A stretch of 64,000 nucleotides of DNA, taken from NCBI GenBank assembly GCA_030066085.1, contig JASJCI010000029.1:26199-90198 (forward strand). The letters run 5' to 3'. The position numbers and the translations under genes are program-made. The first letter of the stretch is position 1, and the number at the start of each line of letters is the position of its first letter. Of the stretch, positions 1 to 8,982 are shown piece by piece. Origin of the DNA: Gammaproteobacteria bacterium (GTDB lineage Bacteria; Pseudomonadota; Gammaproteobacteria; GCA-001735895). The notes beneath the pieces are model-generated. The model was not told the DNA's origin and made no database searches. It saw only the letters and a program-made list of their open reading frames with translations.

Positions 1-2
1 GC

Positions 3-431
3 GACAAGCAGGAACTGTTGCTTTACTACATGCAGCAGGTGGCCGAGGAGCGGGCCACGTTCAAGCTCGATGACGAAGCGCTAAGGCTTTGGAATGATTA
101 TACTTTTCCCGGAAATGTGCGAGAATTACGCAACATAATAATTCGCTTGTCGGCCAAGTACCCGGGCCAGACGATCAAACCTGAAGTGCTCAAGAGAGAG
201 ATGTCAGGACACCAGCGACACAACGGCGCCACGACGGGCTCGAACTGGCTGAGCGATGCCCTGCGCGATTCCGAATTTCAGCTCGATCGCCTGCTCAAGT
301 CGGTCGAGCGCGAGGCTATCGATCACGCGATGCGCAGCTGCTCCGGCAACGTGAGTAAAGCCGCGGAGATGCTCGGTATCAACCGCACGACCCTCTACGG
401 GCGCATAGATCGACTGGACGGCAAGGAGTAG
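3..431 (+). CDS. Sigma-54-dependent Fis-family transcriptional activator, C-terminal part (5' end outside window)
   Basis: The reading frame is open from base 3, so the gene starts upstream; the track's TTG at 18 is internal. The visible part is the end of an AAA+ enhancer-binding domain, with the motif FPGNVRELRNIII, followed by a linker and a Fis-type helix-turn-helix ending AAEMLGINRTTLYGRI. Proteins of this family bind upstream sites and use ATP to open sigma-54 promoters. The receiver or sensor region and the GAFTGA loop are not in the window. It ends 2 bases before mshM, whose Shine-Dalgarno lies in its last codons, so it probably belongs to the pilus operon. A likely target is the -24/-12 promoter of the pilin at 17757, and the histidine kinase at 14422 could be its partner (inference). 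Confidence 0.88.
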   Translation, partial: DKQELLLYYMQQVAEERATFKLDDEALRLWNDYTFPGNVRELRNIIIRLSAKYPGQTIKPEVLKREMSGHQRHNGATTGSNWLSDALRDSEFQLDRLLKSVEREAIDHAMRSCSGNVSKAAEMLGINRTTLYGRIDRLDGKE

Positions 432-433
432 CC

Positions 434-2083
434 ATGTACGAAGATTATTTCGGCCTCGATCGACCGCCCTTCAAGATCACGCCCGACACCAGCCTGTTTT
501 ACGAGGGTGGCAAGCGTGGCGATATACTGGCGGCGCTGGTTTACGCCATTCATCGTGGCGAGGGCATTATCAAGGTGGTCGGCGAAGTCGGCAGCGGCAA
601 GACCATGTTGTGCCGCATGCTGCAGCTCAAGCTGCCCGATTCGGTCGAAATCGTCTACATCGCCAATCCCAGCGTGTCACCGGAAGATATTCTGTTCGTG
701 ATTGCCCACGAGCTCTCGCTGCCGGTCACGAAGGAAGCGACCAAGCACGAGGTTATGCACCAGCTGCACGATTACCTCCTGCAAAAGCACACCGACGACA
801 GGCAGGTCGTGTTGTTCATCGAGGAAGCCCAGGGCATGCCGCTGGAAACGCTCGAGGAAGTACGCCTGCTGTCGAATCTCGAGACCGACGAGCACAAGCT
901 GCTGCAGATCATCCTGTTCGGCCAGCCCGAGCTCGATGAAAACCTGTCGCAGCAATCGATTCGCCAGCTGCGCGAACGCATCACGCACAACTTCGCGCTC
1001 GAGCCCCTGTCGAGCGACGAGATCCATAACTACCTGAATTTTCGCATGCGCGAGGTCGGCTATACCGGCCCCGAACTGATCAACAAGGGCCTGGCGAGAA
1101 AAATCGAACAGCACTCGGCCGGGCTGTTGCGGCGCATCAACATCATCGCCGACAAGATCCTGCTGTCCGCGTTTGCCGAGGGTACCCACAACCTGAGCGT
1201 AAAGCACGTGACCGCCGCGGTCGACGACAGCGCCTTCGACAGTGAAGCCCGGCAGCGCTCGCGCGGCTTGCTCTGGCTCGGCCTGCTGCTGGCCGCGCTG
1301 GCGCTGGCGTTCGGACTTTACCAGACGCACAGCCTGTGGTCCGCGCAGCGTGTGTCGGGCAGCGTTCCGCAAGCCGATACCGTGCTGCCGGTCGAACAGC
1401 AGGACGAGACGCCGCTGCAAAACTCGGCGCCGCCTGTTGCCGGCGTGCAGCTGGCCAGCATGCAGGAACCGGTGACGCTCGAAATCGACGCTGTCCCGGC
1501 GGCCGATCAAGCCGTCCCGCCTGACGTCCCGGCCGCGATCCAGCAGGCGATTGCAAATGATCTCGATGAGCCCGTGCTGTCGGCGGAGCCGGAAGTCGAC
1601 GCCACGGTTGTCGCGGCACCCGCGCCGACACGGGTTGCGCTGACCGAAACAGCGACCGCCGAACCGCTGGCGGTGCAGAAGGCGATCGACCAGGCCACCG
1701 CCAGTGATCAGCTCGCCGATCGCACCGGTCTCGACCTGAGTCTCGAGCTCGATGACAACGAGTGGCTGCAGGCCAAGCTCGAGCAGAGCAAGGCCTGGCT
1801 GAGCCAGGTCGACAGCGACAAGGTGTCGATACAGGTTTTAATGCGAAGCAAGTCCGCCGCGCGTGAATTGGTCTATTATTTGCGTAACGAGTGGCCGCTG
1901 GAGCTTTCCAAGACTTATCTGTACGAGGTACAGACCGAAAGTCGAAGCATTTACCGGGTTTTTTACAGTGAATTCGATTCCCTGACGAAAGGCAGGGACC
2001 AGCTCGAAAAATTGCCCGAGTCGGTAAAGATCAATTCGCCTTACCTGCATTCGGTTTACCGGATGCAAAAGGCCCTGTTGTAA
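434..2083 (+). CDS. mshM: MshM/ExeA-like AAA ATPase with C-terminal SPOR-like region
   Basis: The N-terminus MYEDYFGLDRPPFKITPD is typical of the ExeA/GspA/MshM family. A Walker A motif GEVGSGKT lies near residue 53 and a Walker B-like VVLFIEEAQ near residue 123. A single membrane segment follows at about residues 278-295. After a low-complexity Pro/Ala/Glu linker, the last 85 or so residues look like a SPOR-type peptidoglycan-binding fold. Family members help insert the secretin through the cell wall and coordinate pilus assembly at the inner membrane. AAGGAG sits 8 bases before the ATG. The gene lies directly before the secretin gene, as expected for that role. The SPOR assignment rests on pattern only. 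Confidence 0.87.
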   Translation: MYEDYFGLDRPPFKITPDTSLFYEGGKRGDILAALVYAIHRGEGIIKVVGEVGSGKTMLCRMLQLKLPDSVEIVYIANPSVSPEDILFVIAHELSLPVTKEATKHEVMHQLHDYLLQKHTDDRQVVLFIEEAQGMPLETLEEVRLLSNLETDEHKLLQIILFGQPELDENLSQQSIRQLRERITHNFALEPLSSDEIHNYLNFRMREVGYTGPELINKGLARKIEQHSAGLLRRINIIADKILLSAFAEGTHNLSVKHVTAAVDDSAFDSEARQRSRGLLWLGLLLAALALAFGLYQTHSLWSAQRVSGSVPQADTVLPVEQQDETPLQNSAPPVAGVQLASMQEPVTLEIDAVPAADQAVPPDVPAAIQQAIANDLDEPVLSAEPEVDATVVAAPAPTRVALTETATAEPLAVQKAIDQATASDQLADRTGLDLSLELDDNEWLQAKLEQSKAWLSQVDSDKVSIQVLMRSKSAARELVYYLRNEWPLELSKTYLYEVQTESRSIYRVFYSEFDSLTKGRDQLEKLPESVKINSPYLHSVYRMQKALL

Positions 2084-2111
2084 CAGTCTGGAACTGGACG
2101 GGAATAACACG

Positions 2112-3686
2112 ATGAAAAAGTATCTTTTGTTAGCCGCGACCCTGATGCTGTCGGCCTGTGCGAGCGTTACCGAGCCCGATCTGCGGATGGCGGTCTCCGG
2201 GCATATCAACGAGCAGGCGCCCGCGGAAAATACGACGGCCGCGGATATCCCGCCAGTGGTGCAACAGGTGCCGATCATCGCGGCGCCGGAACCGGTGGAG
2301 CCGATGCAGACTTTTACCGTCGTCGCCACCGATGTGCCCGCCAGTGAATTACTCTTCGCGCTCGCCCGCGACGCGCGGTTGAACCTCGACATCGACCCGT
2401 CGATCGACGGCCGCGTCAGCATCAATGCTATCGACCAGACGCTACCGCAAATCCTGCAGCGTATCTCGCGCCAGGTCGCGTTGCGTTACTACGTCGACGG
2501 TCCCAACCTCGTGGTGCAGGTCGATCGGCCGTTTCTGCGCATATACAACGTCGACTATCTCAACATGTCGCGCACTACCACTTCCGATGTCGGCATCGAG
2601 ACCCAGCTCGGCGAATCCGGTGAGGACGGCGGCAGCACCGGCGACTCGTCGGCCTCGATTACCGCCGAATCGGATAACCAGTTCTGGCGGACGCTGGAAG
2701 CAAACATCGAACTGCTGGCCAGCGCCGGTGGTGCAGACGGCGTCGTGATTTCCAATCGCGAGACCGGCACCGTGTCGGTGCAGACGACCTCGGTCAATCA
2801 TGCCAATATCCAGCGATTCATCGATACGATACTGGCCAGCGCGAGACGCCAGGTACTGATCGAGGCGACCGTCGTCGAGGTGACTCTGAACGATGACTTC
2901 CAGGCCGGCGTCGACTGGGCACGGATCGCCACCGATGGCAGTGGCTGGAGCTTTTCGCAGCAACTGCTCGGTGCGTCGGCCGGCACCCCGCTAGCGCCGA
3001 GCCTCGGTGAATCGCCGATCACTTCCGCGACCTATCTCAGCTCCAATAGCGATCGCACCATCTCCGCCGCGGTGCAGGCGCTCGATACCTTCGGCGAGGT
3101 TTCGGTCATGTCCAGTCCCAAGATCATGGCGCTCAACAACCAGACCTCGATCCTCAAGGTGGCCGATAACGTCGTTTACTTCGAGGTCGAGTCGACCGGC
3201 GCCACGGTTTCCGACGGCGTTACCATCGCCGGCGTGACCAACACCACGCCCAAAACCGTGCCGGTCGGTTTCGTCATGAACGTAACGCCCTTCATTTCCG
3301 CCGACAACGAGGTCACGCTCAATATCCGCCCGACCATCACGCGGATCATCGGTTTTGCGGTCGATCCCAACCCGGACCTGACGATCGAGAATCTCATCCC
3401 GGAGATACAGGTGCGCGAACTCGAATCCGTTATGCGGGTTGCCAGTGGCAACACCGCGGTCATCGGCGGCCTGATGCAGGATTCGGTCGACTCCAACGAA
3501 AGCGGCCTGCCGGGGCTGCACGACATGAAGGGTGTCGGCGTGCTGTTCGGTACCGAAACCCGGCAGTCGGATAAAACCGAGCTGGTTATATTCCTGCGAC
3601 CGCGCGTGATCGACAATGCGAGTCTCGACACCAGCCTGCAGGATTTCCAGAAATACCTGCAACCCGAGGTGTTTTCGAACAACTAG
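2112..3686 (+). CDS. mshL: MSHA-type outer-membrane secretin MshL
   Basis: This is a 524-residue secretin. It begins with a lipoprotein signal peptide whose lipobox is LSAC, so the mature protein should be lipidated at Cys16. A secretin/TonB N-terminal (STN) domain covers about residues 65-140. A long secretin core follows and ends with the signature region around GLPGLHDMKGVGVLFG and ELVIFLRPRVI. Secretins form the multimeric outer-membrane channel through which the pilus is extruded. Length and order (mshM before, mshN after) fit MshL. The Ser/Gly/Asp-rich stretch near residues 165-185 is probably a flexible loop. Confidence 0.92.
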   Translation: MKKYLLLAATLMLSACASVTEPDLRMAVSGHINEQAPAENTTAADIPPVVQQVPIIAAPEPVEPMQTFTVVATDVPASELLFALARDARLNLDIDPSIDGRVSINAIDQTLPQILQRISRQVALRYYVDGPNLVVQVDRPFLRIYNVDYLNMSRTTTSDVGIETQLGESGEDGGSTGDSSASITAESDNQFWRTLEANIELLASAGGADGVVISNRETGTVSVQTTSVNHANIQRFIDTILASARRQVLIEATVVEVTLNDDFQAGVDWARIATDGSGWSFSQQLLGASAGTPLAPSLGESPITSATYLSSNSDRTISAAVQALDTFGEVSVMSSPKIMALNNQTSILKVADNVVYFEVESTGATVSDGVTIAGVTNTTPKTVPVGFVMNVTPFISADNEVTLNIRPTITRIIGFAVDPNPDLTIENLIPEIQVRELESVMRVASGNTAVIGGLMQDSVDSNESGLPGLHDMKGVGVLFGTETRQSDKTELVIFLRPRVIDNASLDTSLQDFQKYLQPEVFSNN

Positions 3687-3695
3687 GTTTCTTCC

Positions 3696-6062
3696 ATGAG
3701 TTTACTGCTAGACGCGCTAAAAAAAGCCGCTGAACAAAAAGCGGAAAAAAGCAAGCAGAAAGAGGCGCCGCAATCGTCCGGTGACGAGACGATCATCGCT
3801 GCGACGCCGGAGGATGCGTCCGCGCTCGAAACCGGCGACGACGCCGGCTCGCAGGTGCTGCCCCGCGACGTCGAGGATGAAACCGAACTGAACGCGGCCG
3901 AACTCGAAGCGCGCTACGAGCGCTCGCGAAGTGAAGGCGCGGCCGGCGACGAAACCGATATCGAGGCGCCGGAGCAGACCGATACCCACATTCCGGAGCC
4001 GAGCGCGCAGCTCCAAACCGGCGAGGACGAGACCATTGTTTTCGTCGACGATGACGTTTCGGAGTTCATGGGCGATCCGGCCTACATCAACCGCGACCGC
4101 CCCCCGGAAGACGAGACCGACCTGAGCCAGGCAGAGGTTGCCGAGGACCAGACCGGCATCGAACAAACGCCGCCGACCCCGCCCGAAGACGAGACCGATC
4201 TGAGCCAGTTCGCGCAACGCGAGCAAGATACGGACGTTCGTTCGCCCCCCGCGGCGGAAGACCAGACCGACATTTCGATCCCGCCGCCGCTGGCCGACGA
4301 TATCGACCAGGGCTACGCTGACGCGGGCGTGGTAGCCGAGGATACCGACCTGAGCCGTATCCGGGAGCCGGAAGACACCAATCTCGACCAGGCTGGAAAG
4401 CCGGCGGGCGAAGACACGGACCTGAGCCGTGTCGGCGCGAAAGGCGGCGAGGATACCGATATCAGCCGAACCGGCGCCGCAGCGCCGACCGATCCGGAGC
4501 CGTCCGAGCCGCAGGACCTGTCGCTGCTGCTGGCCACCGATCCGGACCAGACGGGTCAGACCACGCGTACGTCGCCAACGGATCCGCGCCTGCCGGGCGG
4601 TCTGCCCGCGACCGGCGACGACGAACTCGCGCTGGTCGATACGACCCAGCATAAATTACCGGACGAGCAGACCGCCGCAACCGAGGCCACGACCGAAGCG
4701 GCGGCGAGCGCCACCGCGACCACCGGCGTGCGTCTCGATACCCTGACTACCGAAGGCACCACCACGCGCACGGAGGCGACCGCGACGCGTACCTACGCGC
4801 CCGACAACTACGACCGCACGCTGATGAAGCTGCCTACCGACGATGCGTCCAGGCTGTTTGCGGGCATGAAGTCGGATGGCGATGTCGTCATGACGCCGGA
4901 CTATGCCAAGAAGGTATTTCTGAGCAAGTCGTCGGCACAGCGGATGCAGCACCTCAGGGTATATGCCGGGATTTTCGTGATGCTGCTGATCGCGGTCGGC
5001 GTCTATGCGGTGTACGAATTTGCCAACCAGTCCGATGCGATCGAAACCAGCCTGCGCCCGCTCAAGCGCGACCCGATGCCGGGCGTGATCCAGCCCCAGC
5101 GTGAGCCCGATATCCAGCTGTTTACCGAAACCGGTGAGGTCAGCCAGCAGACGATCGACATCGTCGAAAGCGCCGATGGCGGGGTCGAGGCCGAGGTTGC
5201 CGACCAGGGTGTCATCGCGGGCGGGGACGAAACCGGAGCGGATGCCGATGCCGCGGAGGAAGCGGCAGCCGGCGATACAGCCACGGCAACGGGGCAGGTG
5301 GCCGCGGTCGAGTCGAGCGCAGCGGGGCCGGCCAGCGACAGCGACGCTTCACCCGCGCCGGCAACCGGCAGTTCGACCGACTCCGGCACTGTCGCCGCAA
5401 TCGAACCCGCTGCCGGCGCCGATGGTCAGCCCGTGGCTTCAACCGACACTGCCGCTGGCAACAAGCTCGAAATCACTACCGGCAGCCGGCTCGACGAAAA
5501 ACAGCTCAAGCTGCGCGAGGCTTACAGCGCTTACCGCGCGGGCAACGACGCGCGCGCGCTCGAACTCTACAGCGAAGTGCTGCGGGAAGACCCCACCAAT
5601 CGCAACGCGCTGCTCGGGCGCGCGGCGATCCACGTGCAGAACGGTAACGTGGTTAACGCGGTGGACGATTACCAGGCCCTGTTGCTGGCCAATCCCAAGG
5701 ACTCGCTGGCGATGTCCTCGCTCCTCAGCGTGGCGAACCTGTCGCCGCGGGAATCAGAATCGCGGCTCAAGCTCATGATTCGCGAAGAACCCGAGTCGCC
5801 TTACCTGAATTTTGCGCTGGGCAATGCCTACGGTGCGCAGAATCGCTGGCAGGAAGCGCAGGGCTTTTATTTCACCGCGCTGCAGAACAACCCGGACGAT
5901 CCGAATTACGCCTACAACCTCGCGGTCAGTCTCGAGCATATCAAGCAGCCGCAGGCGGCAATGAATTATTATCGACGGGCGCTGGCCAACATGGGTAACG
6001 GGCTTGCAACCTTTAGCAGGGATGTAGTGAATCAGCGACTGGAGGTCCTGGGCGGGTCATGA
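3696..6062 (+). CDS. mshN: MshN-like TPR protein with a long threonine-acidic repeat region
   Basis: The start MSLLLDALKKAAEQK is characteristic of MshN and of similar cytoplasmic N-termini in type II secretion and pilus systems. Residues about 27-265 are an extended acidic region with many copies of an [E/D]-D-x-T-D-[L/I]-S type motif. One membrane segment follows at about residues 418-442. A Glu/Ala/Asp-rich periplasmic linker leads to tandem TPR repeats from about residue 600 to the end. The protein is likely a bitopic scaffold bridging the ATPase and platform side to periplasmic partners. At 788 residues it is much longer than usual MshN proteins, mainly because of the repeats. It overlaps mshE by ATGA. 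Confidence 0.82.
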   Translation: MSLLLDALKKAAEQKAEKSKQKEAPQSSGDETIIAATPEDASALETGDDAGSQVLPRDVEDETELNAAELEARYERSRSEGAAGDETDIEAPEQTDTHIPEPSAQLQTGEDETIVFVDDDVSEFMGDPAYINRDRPPEDETDLSQAEVAEDQTGIEQTPPTPPEDETDLSQFAQREQDTDVRSPPAAEDQTDISIPPPLADDIDQGYADAGVVAEDTDLSRIREPEDTNLDQAGKPAGEDTDLSRVGAKGGEDTDISRTGAAAPTDPEPSEPQDLSLLLATDPDQTGQTTRTSPTDPRLPGGLPATGDDELALVDTTQHKLPDEQTAATEATTEAAASATATTGVRLDTLTTEGTTTRTEATATRTYAPDNYDRTLMKLPTDDASRLFAGMKSDGDVVMTPDYAKKVFLSKSSAQRMQHLRVYAGIFVMLLIAVGVYAVYEFANQSDAIETSLRPLKRDPMPGVIQPQREPDIQLFTETGEVSQQTIDIVESADGGVEAEVADQGVIAGGDETGADADAAEEAAAGDTATATGQVAAVESSAAGPASDSDASPAPATGSSTDSGTVAAIEPAAGADGQPVASTDTAAGNKLEITTGSRLDEKQLKLREAYSAYRAGNDARALELYSEVLREDPTNRNALLGRAAIHVQNGNVVNAVDDYQALLLANPKDSLAMSSLLSVANLSPRESESRLKLMIREEPESPYLNFALGNAYGAQNRWQEAQGFYFTALQNNPDDPNYAYNLAVSLEHIKQPQAAMNYYRRALANMGNGLATFSRDVVNQRLEVLGGS
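3777..4480 (+). repeat. Degenerate tandem coding repeat, EDxTDLS-type
   Basis: Within mshN the translated sequence repeats a short acidic motif centred on threonine, for example EDETDLSQ, EDQTDIS, EDTDLSRI and EDTNLDQ, roughly a dozen times at irregular spacing. Copies near the start are more diverged (GDETII, DETELN, DETIVF). The repeats lie on the predicted cytoplasmic side of the membrane segment. They are coding repeats, not a CRISPR array. Confidence 0.8.
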
Positions 6063-7765
6063 ACGCGGAAAACAAACCAAAGCGGCTCGGCGAGATCCTG
6101 ATCGATGAAGGAGTCATCACCAAGGATCAGCTGAATATTGCGCTTACCGAGCAGAAAAAGGTTCACGAACCGCTCGGTAAACTGCTGGTCAACCTCGGCT
6201 TCGCCACCGAGGCGATCATGCGCAGCGCGCTCGGCGAGGCGCTGGAGCAGGAAAGTGTCGACCTGTCGCGCGTGGTGCCCGACCCGGATGCGATCAAGAT
6301 GATCAACTCCGATACCGCGCGCAAGCACAAGATCATCCCGTTGAACTACGACCCGGTGCGCAGCACGCTCGCGATCGCGATGTCGGATACCTTCAACCTG
6401 TTCACGCTCGACCGGATCCGCATCCAGATCGGCCAGCATATCGAACTGTTGCCGGTACTTGCCGGTGAAACCGAGATCTCGAACGCAATCGACCAGTTCT
6501 ACGGCTACGAACTGTCGATCGACGGTATCCTGCGCGAAATCGAGACCGGCGAAGCCGATTACACCAACTACCAGGGTGATATCGAGGAGTATTCCCAGCC
6601 GCTGGTGCGCCTGGTCGATGTCATGCTGTCCGACGCCGTCAAGCGTGGCGCTTCCGACCTTCACTTCGAACCGGAAGAGAGCTTCCTCCGCATTCGCTAC
6701 CGTATCGACGGCGTGCTGCGCCAGATCCGCAGCCTGCACAAGACTTACTGGTCCGCGATCGCGGTGCGGCTCAAGGTCATGGCCGACATGAACATCGCCG
6801 AAACCCGCGCGCCGCAGGACGGCCGTATCTCGCGCACCATCGTCGGCCGCCAGATCGACTTCCGGGTCGCGTCGCAGCCGACCATTCACGGTGAAAACAT
6901 CGTGCTGCGCGTACTCGACCGCGAAAAGGGCGTTATCCCGCTGGAGGCGCTCGAGCTGCCGGCGGAATCGCTGCGCACGCTCAAGATAATGATGTCCCGT
7001 CCGGAAGGTATCATCCTCGTCACCGGTCCGACCGGTAGCGGTAAAACCACCACGCTCTACTCGTTGCTGAATTATCTCTCCAGCGAACAGATCAACGTCA
7101 TGACGCTGGAAGATCCGGTCGAATACCCGTTCCCGCTGATTCGCCAGACCTCGGTCAACGAGGCCGCCGGCGTCGACTTCGCCAACGGTATTCGCTCGCT
7201 GATGCGCCAGGACCCCGACGTGATCCTGGTGGGCGAGATCCGCGACGAGGAAACCGCCGAGATGGCGTTCCGCGCGGCGATGACCGGCCACCAGGTCTAC
7301 TCGACGCTGCATACCAACTCCGCCATCGGCGCGCTGCCGCGGCTGCGCGATATCGGTATCATCCCGGAAATCATGGCCGGCAATATCATCGGCGTCGTTG
7401 CCCAGCGCCTGATACGTAAACTGTGTCCCTACTGCAAGCAGGCCTACGCACCGAGCGCGGACGAACTCAGGCTGCTGCAGAACGACATGGGCCTCAAGCC
7501 GGAAAAGGTCTACAAGGCCAAGGGCTGCACCTCCTGCGACAACACCGGCTACAAGGGGCGCATGGCGCTGCTCGAAATCCTGAAGATGAATTCGGATCTC
7601 GATGACCTGCTGGCGCACGGTGCGACCACCAAGGAAATCAAGGATGCGGCCAACAAGCAGGGTTTCTTCACCCTTGCCGACGACGGCGTACGCCATATCC
7701 TCGAGGGCACTACGTCGATCGCCGAGGTGGGGCGCGTGGCCGACCTGACGGAACGGATGTCCTGA
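6059..7765 (+). CDS. mshE: MSHA pilus extension ATPase MshE (GspE/PilB family)
   Basis: This hexameric ATPase powers pilus extension from the cytoplasmic face. The N-terminus carries two MshEN-type motifs, RLGEILIDEGVITKDQL and, about 25 residues later, PLGKLLVNLGFATEAIM; in MshE this region binds c-di-GMP. The ATPase core shows Walker A GPTGSGKTTT, a Walker B-type region DPDVILVGEIRDEE and a His box GHQVYSTLHTNSA. A tetracysteine zinc motif follows (CPYCK and CTSC). Length is 568 residues, normal for the family. It overlaps mshN by ATGA, and mshG begins 1 base after its stop. Confidence 0.94.
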   Translation: MNAENKPKRLGEILIDEGVITKDQLNIALTEQKKVHEPLGKLLVNLGFATEAIMRSALGEALEQESVDLSRVVPDPDAIKMINSDTARKHKIIPLNYDPVRSTLAIAMSDTFNLFTLDRIRIQIGQHIELLPVLAGETEISNAIDQFYGYELSIDGILREIETGEADYTNYQGDIEEYSQPLVRLVDVMLSDAVKRGASDLHFEPEESFLRIRYRIDGVLRQIRSLHKTYWSAIAVRLKVMADMNIAETRAPQDGRISRTIVGRQIDFRVASQPTIHGENIVLRVLDREKGVIPLEALELPAESLRTLKIMMSRPEGIILVTGPTGSGKTTTLYSLLNYLSSEQINVMTLEDPVEYPFPLIRQTSVNEAAGVDFANGIRSLMRQDPDVILVGEIRDEETAEMAFRAAMTGHQVYSTLHTNSAIGALPRLRDIGIIPEIMAGNIIGVVAQRLIRKLCPYCKQAYAPSADELRLLQNDMGLKPEKVYKAKGCTSCDNTGYKGRMALLEILKMNSDLDDLLAHGATTKEIKDAANKQGFFTLADDGVRHILEGTTSIAEVGRVADLTERMS

Positions 7766-7766
7766 C

Positions 7767-8972
7767 ATGCCGCTGTATCAGTACAAGGCGATCGATGCCA
7801 GCGGCAAGTTCATCTCCGGCAGTCTCGATGCAGGAAACGTCAACGATCTCGAGCTGCGACTCGAGAAAATGGACATGGACCTGGTTACCTTCAAACAGAA
7901 GGAACACGGTCGCGACCTTTTTGGTCGCAACAAGATCGGTCGCCGCGACCTGATCAACTTCTCCTTCTACCTCGAGCAGCTGACGCGCGCTGGTGTGCCG
8001 ATCCTCGAAGGCCTCGCCGACCTGCGCGATGGCGAGGAAAACCCGACTTTCCGCGACGTCATTACCGGCCTGATCGAGGCGATCGAGGGCGGTAACTCGT
8101 TCTCGCAGGCGCTGGCGCTCTATCCCAAGATTTTCGACGAAGTGTTCATCAGCCTGGTCAAGGTCGGTGAACGCAGCGGGCGCATGAGCACGGTACTGGT
8201 CGATATTACCGAGACGCTCAAGTGGCAGGACGAACTGATTTCCAAGGCGCGCAAGATCATGATGTACCCGGCGGTCATCGGTGTGCTGGTGCTGTCGGTA
8301 GTGATGTTCATGATGATTTTTGTCGTGCCCGACATCATGGGCGCGATCGTGGCCCTGGGCGGCGAGATTCCGCTCGAGACCCGCGCGCTGATGGCGACTT
8401 CGGACTTCCTGGTCAACTTCTGGTATGTCGTGCTAGCGGCGCCGTTCGTGATTTATTTCGTCATTACCTACTTTTACCGCACCAGCAGCAAGGCGCGTTT
8501 CAAGCTGGACGGCGTGGCGCTGAAGCTGCCGATCATCGGTCACGTCAACGAGAAGATCAAGATTTCACGCTTCACGCGTTACTTCTCGCTGATGTTCGCG
8601 TCGGGCATCACGGTGCTCGACGCGATTTCGCTGTCCAAGGCGGTGGTCAGCAACAGCACGCTCGAGGACGGTATCGAGCGCGCCTGGCAGCAGATCTCGG
8701 AAGGTTCGAGCATCAGCGAGGCGTTCAAGAATATCGGCATTTTCCCGCCGCTGGTCATTCGCATGCTGCGTGTCGGCGAAAGCAGTGGCCAAATGGACAA
8801 GTCGCTGAACAACGTCAGCTATTTTTTCGATCGTGACATCAACGATTCGATCGATAAGCTGGGGCCGACGATGCAGACCGCGATGATGGCCACGATCGGC
8901 ACCATCGTGTTGTGGCTGGCGCTGTCGGTGCTCGGGCCGATTTACGACACCATCAGCACGATCGATTTTTAA
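7767..8972 (+). CDS. mshG: MSHA pilus platform protein MshG (GspF/PilC family)
   Basis: This is a 401-residue inner-membrane platform protein that works with the MshE ATPase. It starts with the typical MPLYQYKAIDASGK and contains two GspF-type cytoplasmic helical domains. These are separated by a membrane pair (about residues 165-195 and 215-238), and a final membrane segment lies near the C-terminus. The motifs YLEQLTRAGVP and RVGESSGQMDKSL mark equivalent places in the two halves. Tight spacing with mshE and the next gene indicates one transcript. Confidence 0.93.
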   Translation: MPLYQYKAIDASGKFISGSLDAGNVNDLELRLEKMDMDLVTFKQKEHGRDLFGRNKIGRRDLINFSFYLEQLTRAGVPILEGLADLRDGEENPTFRDVITGLIEAIEGGNSFSQALALYPKIFDEVFISLVKVGERSGRMSTVLVDITETLKWQDELISKARKIMMYPAVIGVLVLSVVMFMMIFVVPDIMGAIVALGGEIPLETRALMATSDFLVNFWYVVLAAPFVIYFVITYFYRTSSKARFKLDGVALKLPIIGHVNEKIKISRFTRYFSLMFASGITVLDAISLSKAVVSNSTLEDGIERAWQQISEGSSISEAFKNIGIFPPLVIRMLRVGESSGQMDKSLNNVSYFFDRDINDSIDKLGPTMQTAMMATIGTIVLWLALSVLGPIYDTISTIDF

Positions 8973-8982
8973 CGGTACGGCT

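Noticed and set aside
3777-4480. CRISPR-like direct repeats
   Set aside because: Repeats are short, degenerate, in frame and coding for EDxTDLS motifs; no constant-length spacers.
6032-7768. 578-residue minus-strand ORF
   Set aside because: Long open frame opposite mshE caused by high GC; the plus-strand protein has all ATPase motifs.
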